A stretch of 64,000 nt of DNA from Tubiluchus corallicola (lineage: Eukaryota; Priapulida; Priapulimorpha; Priapulimorphida; Tubiluchidae), in assembly GCA_030141605.1 (NCBI GenBank), contig JAQGDQ010000015.1, positions 1,217,001 through 1,281,000 on the forward strand. The letters run 5' to 3'. The notes beneath the pieces are model-generated. The model was given only the letters and a program-made list of their open reading frames with translations, was not told the DNA's origin and searched no databases. A program made the position numbers and the translations under genes. Below are positions 37,301 to 48,700 of the stretch, in pieces; within the stretch, counting starts at the first letter, position 1, and the number at the start of each line of letters is the position of its first letter.

Positions 37301-40300
37301 GCATGAAATGTAAGCAAGAAAAATTGGTCTTTTCAAAAGTCCCCTCATTATTACTGTGTAAAACTTCAAACGCAGAATAAAAAAATTCTGAACTATTGGG
37401 CAAGAATTTACCCCAAGATAAGCATCATAGTATATCAGTTGCAAAGAAAATTAGAAATCAAATTAGTGAGTGAAAGCAACCTATTTAGAAAAGTAAACCG
37501 TAAACAGTACCAAGCAAATCGCCTGTAATTAAATCCCACAGCATGTCCCATAGCATGTCAAAAAGATCGTCGCAGCCAGGTTGTAGGACGCCGCCATTTG
37601 GATAAAAGTCAACTGATCCTACTGGTTGCTTAATCCCAAGTCCCAGGAGATATATTGGAGATGTATCGGTATGTATAGCATCAACAAAAGTAGCATCCGT
37701 GGGATCCAAACGGACAACAGGATCAGTGCTCTCAAAGTAAGGTCCAGCAGGATCCAAACCTGCAAGGGAAAAATTTGTTTTGTTATAGTCGTTTTTTATG
37801 TCAAAGAAATCACAAAATTTGTTTGATTATTAACTGTAGGAAAATGTGTGTTCTAGGTATTATGGGAAATACAGGTGAAAAAATTATTAAAGACGGCTAG
37901 GCCTTCAAACAACGTAATAGTTTTGCAACCTGAAAGATACAAATTTAATACTTTTACTAGCTTCAATACTAGTTAAAATGGCAAACGCTAAGGTCAGTTA
38001 AAAAAACCATTAACTTAGATCCAAGATCTGAACTTACCAGTTATCCTGGCTAGTCCTGGTAAAATCTCACCAGCGTATCCGGCCGTATGAGCACCAAGGC
38101 TGTGTCCTATGATGTGTACTTGACTATTGGAAATGCCAGTTTGAGCTCTTAACCAATCCACTAGCTGAGCAATTTGTGCCCCGACTACTCTCGTATTGGC
38201 CGTTGACTGACTGTATACCATTTTGGCTCCATCTCGCCAGTCGACGGCAATGACATTGTAGTCACCCTATTAACAGTCAATGATTTTGGACTGCTGCAGT
38301 AAACATTAACAAGAGTAGATGACAACTACAACTGTGTTGGCTGCGAAACTGTGTGCACAAAGGCACCCACAAGCACAAGAAAACCAAAAAAAGTTTAAAA
38401 AGATTTAAACAATGCAGTTCAAGTTTATAATATCAATGGTATCATAAATCCGCGATTACTACGTTTAAACTACGAACTTAGTCTGTGATTTAGATCCAAA
38501 TTTAGTCAAATTTTCTTTAACTTTTAGCTAAATTTGAGTTAAATATTGTAAACGCGTATTCTGTATATTCTTAACGGTTATTCGTAAAATTAAGATTGTT
38601 AAAATTTGAATTAAAACGTGATTACTGATGCATTAGATATTGCATACATAGTTTAGGAATTTGCTAATCATATACTGTGCCCAATCTTCATGAATATTGT
38701 GCGTCCATCCATGAATCAAAAACTTTGTTTCTTTTGTTGGATCAAAGTTAGATGCTTGAAGCAAGGCAATGTTGTCATATTCTAGCACTTGTTCATTTCC
38801 TTCACCGAAGTTCTTCCTGAAAAGAGAAGTAGAAATGACGAAATTCGTTGATGTAATATTCGGAAAATTCCTTTAAAAACATGACATCCTTTGCATCTCT
38901 TCAGCTTTTGGAACCTTCAATTCTGGAAAATTTAAAGCAGTTTGTGAGTGTCGTTACCTGGTGTATAACCAAAACTGTGTGCCAATTTCATCCTGACATT
39001 TTGGAGCTAGGTTGAATGGCCGAGTTCCGCTAATCCACACGCCGCCATTGTCGAAACAACCAAGTCCTGGGCAGCACGCCTGGAGAAAAAACATTTGCCA
39101 GTAATAGGATTTAGGCCTTCTTAAGTTGTATAGCATGTAATACTGGAAAAATAGCGCTATAATCTTCTGCGACTTTTTCATCTAGGCAATAAAAGCAATT
39201 TAATAGCCAGAAATTTACCATACTTTTGTAAAATTTTACAACGACTTAAAATTCCGAGATAAACAAATGACCTATTGCCGCTGGTGCTACCGAAACATAA
39301 ATTTTGCTAGAGATTTGCAAAAACAACGAATAACAGTACAGAAACAGTACAATACAAAAATATTACATCAAAGTGTAACTGAAACAATAGAGAACATATG
39401 ATGCTTCAATATTTACTGTGGAAGCACAGCCAGCCCATACAGCCTGTACTTTAGAGGCAGTACGATTAAAGTAATGGCATGAAAACTCTGAGGTTAATTT
39501 TTTATTAAACTGAATGGCATGGAAATTCACCGGACCTCAGCCACAACGAACATACGGGAGCTATCCTGAAAGATAGAGTAGGAAGCTAAAATGACCGAAA
39601 AAACGCTATTATTCTGTGTTCAACAGACAAAATCGAGACACATTTGTAAGGTGTTTTAAAGGATCTTGAGGTTATTCTGTCACTCCAGTCATATCACTCA
39701 AGATTGTAAGGCAATCTGACACACACGAAGCTTACACTCTATATATTGAAGGCAGAGTGGTTTCTTTATTGATCCAGTAATACTTAACAGAAAGTTACGT
39801 ACCACTTCGTATAACCGATTAAGAGCAAGTGCAATTTTATAGACCAACCTCAGTGCAATTATAGTATAATTGATAGTAGAGGGCTTGCCTTTTTGGTGTG
39901 ACAGATGCTCGAACAGTTTCGCAGGGTTCCGGTCTAGCCGTGACTAGGTTTAATTATTCATTTGGTAATCCGTATTCAGTTTTGTAAAACTGGTCAAAAC
40001 ACCACACTAAGCTGTAACCGTGTGCTAAGCACTATCTTCCAATTCTGTGGTCTATTTTGCATACGTTATAATTTTATTGGTCTGGTATTTTGAATAAAAT
40101 CTATAATCAATCAAAATAATATTTAAGAATTAGGCCGATCTTTCACATTGGCTTTGCAAGTACGTACCAGGGGCAGAATAGGACAGGGAAGGCCAACAAC
40201 TAGGGAATTAGTTGAATGATCCATTTAAAACGGGATCATTACAGGAGATTGTGGGGAAAACAAGGAGTAGACGTGGGTGGAGATAGTCTGTGACGAACAT

Positions 40301-41483
40301 CTGGAGACTTACTTCTTGCCACCACTTTTGGTCAGGTTCGGAAGCCTCAGGTACATCTCCTTTTAGGTACTCATTTATGGCTCTTGTCAACTTCTCCTGA
40401 TCAATGGCGCTTGCTGTACGCATAAATAGATTCTTAGCGTAATTCAAAATTTTTAAATGGTTTGAAATGTTGAGCATAAACAGCTTTCATGTACTACTAA
40501 TGACTTTTTATGATATACCAACAAATTATGAACTACGTGATGCAAACTGTTCACTGTGTTTATTCAAACTGTTTCGACATAATTTAGTAATGTCTTGAAT
40601 GTTGTCTTCTTCAGGTGTCCCAGGACTTCAAATTGACAATTCATGTAGTACCTAGTTTCTGTAAAGAAGTTACCCACGTTTATTTATTTTGTCTTTCTTG
40701 ATTTTAGAGTCGTAGTATTTTGTGTCGTAGTCCATAATAAACAAATAATGCATAAATATGAGCGAAAGTGAACAGAATTTTGCAAAAAACACAAAGTATA
40801 TTGATTACTGATATTAATTGCGAATGCTTGTGAATCTAAACGCATTACTATTGCTTATAATATGTTTACATGCTGCATAAAGGATAACTTGTCATCATCA
40901 TTATCCCCTATGAACTGGCTAGTCGTGTAACATAGTGTAATCCAACGCATTGTTCCACCGATTTTCTAAACTCGTCAAATACAAACACAATGGCAGTTTC
41001 GAAACTTGCTTATTGACGGCACGTTCCGACTAGAGAGTTTTCTCTGAGCAAGTTCTGTCGCGAATGCCAGCTTGCGCTAACTATCGAAAAGAGCTTTCAG
41101 CATCTTTCGGAGAGGTTAAAAAAACTTGCCGATAGAACTCGCAAGTCCGTTCACATTTGAGAGTTTGCTCTCAGAGGGAAAACTCTCTAGCCTGAATGTA
41201 GGTTATCATTTTATTTCAGTAAATACTTTACGGACCATTAGCTTTCTATTTTGGTACGTATCAATGAATAACATTTCTTGGGAACAGCAACTATGGTTAA
41301 CTTAACTGTTAGAAATTTTCATTAAAAAGTTTGAATGAGATAAGCACAGTCAATTGTAGTAACGGAAAATCAGCCCAAAAACTAAGTGTAAGATGTGATA
41401 ACTGTTGACGGAAGTCCACAAGGTTTCTTACCTGACACCAAGACAACGAGGCAAGCAATTGTAAGACGCTTAATCCCTCTCAT
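34350..41483 (-). CDS. Pancreatic-type lipase with PLAT domain, secreted, complete
   Basis: Ten exons, 5' to 3': 41432-41483, 40313-40413, 38958-39079, 38648-38816, 38038-38266, 37511-37759, 36944-37174, 36035-36149, 34675-34845, 34350-34419; 1509 bases, 502 residues plus stop. Residues 1-18 are a signal peptide. A charged segment follows (to about 52), then the lipase start [12 protein letters not shown]. The fold marks are [23 protein letters not shown] (nucleophile S204), [10 protein letters not shown] (acid D227) and SCNHMR (H313). The Cys pair 287/311 brackets a 23-residue lid, the same spacing as in pancreatic lipase, with repeated [10 protein letters not shown]. The PLAT domain covers about 385-502, ending YKFCGYDQ...IWPCL like the vertebrate FNFC...LTPC end. 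It should hydrolyse acylglycerols outside the cell. The donor of exon 6 was chosen by lid length; one three bases-in-frame later (after VY) also fits. Intron 1 holds a small MITE. Confidence 0.92.
41030..41190. mobile_element. Small hairpin MITE in lipase intron 1
   Basis: Left end CTAGAGAGTTTTCTCTGAG; the right end read inward is CTAGAGAGTTTTCCCTCTGAG. These are inverted ends differing by a short gap. The inner parts also pair loosely (AAGTTCTGTCGC against GAGTTCTATCGG), so the 161 bases could fold into one long hairpin. I could not confirm a target duplication. Confidence 0.6.
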
Positions 41484-43519
41484 GTCTCAAGCATAAACGC
41501 GCAAAACACCACACTTTACTAAATGCGCGCCGTGCAACTCACGAATGTCTTTTTGTCAATTCAGTGATCAGTGAGCAATTTTTCATCTCCAGCCGGAGGT
41601 GGACCCAGAAGGAAAATGCGAACCATTTGATAAAGCGCGTTTTTTGCCAACCACCGACAGGTGTGGCGATGCCTCGAGTGAAAGTATGGGAAGAAATCAG
41701 CTGTGTTTGCGTTTGACGAGTATGTCACGTACTGGCAATGGTACAAACTGTGTCTTGAATGTGACGACGATAGGCGCGATTATTTGACGAGGTTGGAATC
41801 CAAAAGTCTACTTAGAAGATCACTTCTTTGAGATGTGTAAGCTGTCCAATTGCTGCGCAAGCTTTGCATACGAATTGGAGTGCAATTTCACAACCATCAC
41901 AATTAAGCAACGCTAAAAGTTTTGTCGGGCAAAGGAAGATCATTCTGAGCCCATCTAGGATCATATCATAATGTCACCTGCAAAACTCAAAAAATTATTC
42001 CAAACTGAGGCACTTCAGTGCAGCTGTTATAGCGCAGTGAAACAATTCCGAGAATTATACAGGCGCTTCAATCACCTTCACGGTAGTGATGCTAATATAT
42101 TCTAATTTATTTTTGTCATTAGTCATTTACACAGTACGCTATAACATTAGCTATACTAACAATTTTTCCCTTGAGAAACAGATTCAAGCGATAATGAAAA
42201 ATTTAATTATACAAAAATACAGTTATATAAAATTAACGAAATTCACACACGTCAGTGTTAAATAAACTTTAAACATACGGTCTAGGTAGCGAAGAAGTGA
42301 TAGTTAATGGATGAAATCTTGCATGATTATTTCAATTCATTTGATTGTCAAATGCATATTCTTTCTGAAAGAATACCTGAATGGTTGTTTCTCAAACCAG
42401 TTCGGCAGATGGTGGTAGAAGGTGTTTTGAAAGAATCATAGTTTTATCCACGCAAACTTTCTTTTTGCATGAGAGTTTAAATTTCAAGAACATTTTTGCC
42501 AACGGTCATAATGAACTGCGGAGCTCAACTTAAAAGTTTAAAAAGCCCTAAAAAGAAACTGAACATACATATTTGTTTCCACCATTTGTTAAAGTTATAT
42601 ATGAATACAAAAATGACTCGGACCCAATCTTAAACTGTAGGTTAAAATAATTTACTCTTTAAAATATTGAAAGGATACTTTTTCGAACATAACTTACGTG
42701 GAATTTATTTTCACACAAACACAATTTCGGTTTCGCGTCACTAGTTCTTCGCTGTTACATGCATTTCGCTATAATAATAGTTAGACGGGCACTAGCGCCT
42801 GCATTTCGGTAACGCATTGTACAAAAAACAGATGCTGTGTCTCTCGGTTCAGGCCTTGTTAGTTTGTGATGAACTACACACGTTTGACAGCTTATGCGTG
42901 AGCAGAGCAGTAAATTTGCGATTTGAATTTTCATCTTAAAACTTGCCCCAAGTTTTAGTGCAACACATTAAATCTCTTACAGCAACAACGTACTTCAATT
43001 TTCTCTTTCGCAAATGTGGAATATTTTTTCTGTTGAAACTGAAATTATGTTAGTTTGTGATGTCATCAATAGTTGGGCTCGCTCGCCGTTAATTAAATTT
43101 TTAATCTATTATTTAACTATTAGAAACGCTTTTGCAGTATAAATTGTGTTAAAATGTTTACTTTTTATCGGACTTGAAAATAGCATAGTATATGAAAAAT
43201 CATCCTGTCTTTATTTAAATTTCATCGAGGTGGCTTTACTTCTTTGTAATTAATATTTGTCAAACAATTTTTTTGTCAAATTTGTAAACAAATACAAAAG
43301 GCACTTGTGATTATCAAAATTATCAGTCTTTTGTAGACAAGCTCATCTCATGATTGTATGTATACTTCTTTTCAATACTAATATATCAAAACTAGCCTAC
43401 ATATACATTAGGTGGTCAACAGTACCGATAGATGTATTTGGCAGTTATCAAAACAGTTATGATGTTTGATGCCAGACGATTTTGGCTGCCGTGTGCTAAT
43501 GAATTATACTCAAAGAGAG
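41484..43519. other. Intergenic region between lipase and P450
   Basis: It contains the lipase promoter and the P450 3' end. Around 41590-41810 the base composition rises in GC and short frames look coding (plus strand: FDEYVTYWQWYKLCLECDDD), but stops break every frame and I recognise no family. Elsewhere nothing is seen. Confidence 0.45.
43210..43215 (-). promoter_or_regulatory. Candidate polyadenylation signal for the P450 gene
   Basis: AATAAA on the minus strand, about 305 bases after the stop codon. Confidence 0.4.
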
Positions 43520-45669
43520 TCAGCGTAACACCATTCTCATTTTATACTCTGAAGGTGAACAGATGAAGCCAACAACCGGTTCCAAGTCAAGCTCAGTATC
43601 GCATTCTTCCTTTTCTATATCGAAGTGTTGAAGTGCGCAGGTAAAGTAAAGAAAAAGCTCCATTTTTGTCAGCGATTCCCCGAGACAAACTCGTCTTCCT
43701 ATAAAAAACACTCACATAAATAGTATTAATGGTTTTAATGATATAATACAGAAATTTTTGACACTTATGTTGTGCTAAAAACCATAAAAATCATATAAAC
43801 GTATAAACGTAAGAGTTTATCATAAAAAAATAAAATGAACTAACTGTAGCAGCGGCACATTTTACAACATATCGGATGTTTCAAAATTTAATAGCAATAA
43901 TTACGGAATGAATCTTAGTGGCAACAAACTTGGCTTCATATTTTAATTTACACCTATATATTACGCTGTTCTCTATATATGGCCATGGATTAGATTCAGA
44001 TTTCAGAGATTTTCCACCTTTACTCTAGAATCAGCATGGTAACAGAAGAAAACGGCGCAAAACATAGGCTCGAAACAAGAACAATTCTCCACAATTTACC
44101 AAATCAGATTTTACCGAAAGATGAATGTCATTGTTTGATTAGCTGCAGAAAAAAACTGAAAATCAAATTAGTTGGTGACTTATAAAACGCCCTACACTGT
44201 TAACTTTTACCAACTGAAAATGGTAGAAAATCTTCATTTTTTATGAATTGTCCGCTCTCGTTCAGATGTCGCTCTGGTCGAAAAACTTCAGGTTCTGGAA
44301 AAACTTCAGGATTCATCAGCACCGCCGTGGGATTGAAAGTTACAGGAGTCAGCTTTGGAATTGTGTAATTGTCAAGTAGTACTTCTTCGCTGTTAGTGTG
44401 GGGTGCCACAATTGGCACAATGTTACCTATATAATAATAGTACAATAATTACCGGTACAATAACATTAAAGGACAAGGAAAGAGCATAAATAAAGTGTAA
44501 AACAATTGTCCTGAAATTTTGCACCACTTACATCCTGTCTTTTTGCATAGAGAGCTTGCGTTAGCAGTAATGTTGCACAGGTATTTGAAGAAACTGAAGC
44601 AAGTGCAGACAAAATTAAAAAAACAATCGGATCATCTGCAGCCCACATGTTAAGGAAATATATGAAGGACTTTAATTTGTTGATAAACTTAATAGTATGT
44701 TTTCTGGCAGGAAGCAGTAAGCGCAAAGTGGTACAAACATGATTCGCGTGGTGTAACAATATCAATATTGAAAAAAATTGTTTCGAATCGTTAAAAATGA
44801 GTTGGTTAAAGAAACTGAAAAATACTGTGTTAATAGGACACGCACCTATTCGTTGAATCTCTGTCAATGTTGCTTCTACATAAGGCATGAGAGGGCGGTC
44901 GCTGCAAGAGGGCATGCGGCTTCTTCCAATAATGTCATCAATCTCTTGCTGAACTTTCTTCATCACTTCCGGGTACTTCATCATAAAAAGAAATGCCCAA
45001 CGTAACGTTGTGGCAGTTGTTTCAGTACCCGCGAAGAACAGATCGGCTGCAACAGCGCTCAGCTCATCAACTACAAAATAATGACAAAACGCATTGCAGA
45101 AAGAAGTTATTAATTGCCTATTTTTAATAAAACCTTGATTCAATAAGTTCTATCATAGTACTAATATATGTGGAGCAAAAAGAGAGAAAGACGTTTGTTT
45201 TGCTTTGATTTGATTTAAACTTACATTTCAAATTAACGCCATAGGTTTGTATGTGGTGCATTGCGTGTTTTGTATTATTTTTACAATATTTTATTTTTAT
45301 TATAATCCATTGATATACTGATTAAAATTACATGTAAAGGCTTTCTTATTTTTATTTATTCTTATTTGATGTGGTGCAAGTACCAACTTGGTAACGTCGT
45401 TACATCTATAAAACTCTATCTACCATAACCGTGTTTAAACTATAATGTAAATTTTGAAAATAGGCAGCCTTTTGCTGCTCTTGAGCTACTTCATTCGTAA
45501 AGAGAGAGAAAAGAAAGAGAAAAAGAAAAATGGTAATATTTTTAATTAAGCTCTGGTTGTTTCAGCATACAGTATAGTTCTCAGGTGTTAAAATAAGATA
45601 AATTAAAATTAACTTAACTCAAATTAAATTAAGTTAAATTAAATTAAATTATAAAATCTCCGTCGCCTA

Positions 45670-45742
<73 letters not shown>

Positions 45743-48700
45743 CACAGGGAGGATTGAAACGAAGAGAAAAAGACAGAAAGACCGAGAGAGGGAAAACACA
45801 GAGTTACAGAGAAAAAGGGTGGAAACAGGCATGTACACTTACTGTTAAACGTTGTGTCAGCATTTCCGTCTTTTTCTTCTTGCTTCATGTGACTTATATA
45901 AGCATCTATGAAGTCCCTTATATTTTCCGAATCGAAAGATTCTATATGGTTGTCTATGTGTTTCACAATGAAGTCAAATACCAATTTCTGATTGTTGATG
46001 AAGCTCAGATAGCTGAAAAAAGGAGACTCGTCATCATCATCGTTGTCGTCGCCGTCATAGTCGTCATCATCATTATCATCGCCACTTTCTGAAATTATCA
46101 CTCGTCATCATCATCATCTGATCAACAATGTTACTATTACGAATGCCGCCTCCCTCGATCTTTTTGGTTGCGACTGCCGGCAAAGCGGCACAGTAGAATT
46201 AAGAAGTTGCAGTAAAATATTATGTAGTTTCTTATACTACAATTTCTCAGATCCCTGAAGATCATTACAGCATTGCTTTATGCCACTACAGTTTAACACA
46301 GTTTAATAATTATCTTACTAAATACCTGTTTCGAACTCCAGGAAGAAATCTTGTCCAAGGAAAGACATCAATGACACCCATTAGTAGTGTATTTGATGCA
46401 TCTTCGCAAATTGCCCTCATTAATTTTAGAAATTCCTCATTATCATAATCGTAGCAGGCTCCTAACACTATAGATGAGATAACATTGGAGACACTATTGT
46501 TCATAAGAATCCGGATGTTAAAAGGTTGTCCGTTCTTTAGTTTGATTTCGTTTAGAAAACGGGCAGTTTCTTCCTTGATTTTCGCTTCCAGGCTAACTTT
46601 TCCCATACCAAATTCCCTGAGGGCAATCAGAGCAAATTTTCTTTGTTCTTTCCATACTCTGCCTTCAGAAAACACCAATCCTAAATAAAAAAAATAACGA
46701 ATGCTGAAAAGCGGTTAGTTTGGTGATAAAAAGTAAAATCACCTAGCCTGTGACGAATGTAATTCGTTGTTAAACATAACTAAATTTTAATACCAAACTT
46801 GAAAGAGAAGAAACGTAAACAGTCACAGTACAGTCAGGGACTTTCTTACATCGGCCTCAGCCTCAGACTACTAAACCACTGCATTGCCTGTGGTCAAGGC
46901 AGTCCAAACTTTATCCTTATAGTTGTCCAGTTAATTCAGCTTTTCCAATATGTTAGGTCGCTCACACTAAGGTGATACTAACTAATCAGATTATTTTTTA
47001 TTTTGATTAATTTAGAGCCTGAAATTTCCGTGAGTCATTAATTAAGTATTGCAAACTTAATGTCATGATTAATATTAATGACGTTACATACACGCAATTG
47101 AGTAACTTTTGGTACCAATCTTGAAAGACAGGAAACGTGCAGAAGTTGAACTTGATATGCATCCCGGCTGCACATTCTGATATATTCACATTATCTGTTT
47201 TTCGAGTTTGACATCAAAATTTAATGAATTGTGGGTTTGCAACGTAATTAATAATAATTTTCACATAAAGGTTATTATAAACATAATTTATTAGAGGTCG
47301 TCTATTAATTGATGTATAAACATATTGACAATTGCGTGTAAAAAGTACCAAATATCAGCTGTTATGATTTGTCTTAGCTATTTATAGAGGAAAACATGTC
47401 AACGAACAGATCTGCGTCTCGAATAAGCTGCACGCTATGGCTCTTATGTAAACATCCTAGGAGTTGAAGCTGCGTTCGCAAAGGCGTACATATTATACTG
47501 CTCAATATTTTGAAGAAAGCAAGTCACTGCTTCCAGTGCAGAAAAGGCATTAACGTAACTATAAAGTGCAATGTCAGGATTAGCTGCTACAACTGCAAGG
47601 AAAATCGTCATTTATCAGTCTTATATGGCTTATTATATGGCTACTTAACTCGATTTTGTTAATATATGTTCACAATCTGTAGGCATGGGGGATTGATAAA
47701 TCATATTATAATTATCAATATTAAACTAGTTGACAATGTTTCTGACGTGGTCAGAAACTGAAGATTTTGCAACAATAGTTATAAAATTGTGTCTTAGCAA
47801 TGAAGAGAGACTCTTGAAAGTGCTTATTTTCTTTTATTGAATTCACCTTGCTTGAATACATGGGAAGTGCATTTCACAATGAAACCTCAGCAGCCTATCA
47901 CCCATTTCTTTTCATTTGATATACAACAAGTTACTTTTGGTAGACCCTGGAAGTTATTTGTCTCCTCGACCTTATTTTGCCCCTAACTAGGTCACTACAA
48001 TACAAGGTCAATACAAAGTGCATTGCTCAACACGCCGTGCATTTCTGTGATGTGGTCAGAAACTGAAGTTTTTGCAAACAATAGTTATAAATGAAGTCTT
48101 AAAAATGAAGAGACGACGGCCTTTGTTTGAAAGTTATTATTTTCACCTTGCTTGAATACATAAGAAGTCAATTTCTAATCAGCCCGTCACCCACGGGTCA
48201 AAGGCCAGCCAATCTTGGCATTACTTATACCATTACATTTGGCTCACTGAGACCTTTCATTTTGTGTATTAGCTACTTTTGGTCGACCCTGGAAGACGTT
48301 TGTCTCGTAGACCCCTATTTTGCCCCTAATGAGGTCAAAAGTTAACGATTCACATTGTAACCTATGCCATTCGATTCGGCTCACCAATACCGTTCATTTG
48401 ATATGTTACATAGTGCTATTCCTAGATACTCGATGAATTTCTGTTCCTGACCGCCATTTCTCAGTTTTTACCCCCTACTGGGGTCAGAGATCAACCAGTC
48501 GCTCAGTAATTATTACCATTCAATTTGTCCCATCGAGACCTTTCATTTGCTGTACTACAAACTAGTTTTGGTACATAGTGAAAGGCGTTTGTCTCCTCGC
48601 CCCCTATTTTGCTCCCTAGGTGGGTCGCAGGTTAACTATTGTAATTTCATTACGCGGGAAACTTGTAATTTCATTGTGAAGTACAGTTCCTATGTAGTCA

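Noticed and set aside
44466..44845. C-terminal extension of the P450 exon 4 frame (NTVFFSFF onward)
   Set aside because: It is intron read-through after a GTGCGT donor; the next exon at 44211-44426 continues the P450 in phase.
45644..46101. Asp-rich and Ser/Leu-rich minus-strand frame of 144 codons
   Set aside because: It joins an ATC array, a real P450 exon and a GA microsatellite through intron sequence; only 45843-46012 is coding.
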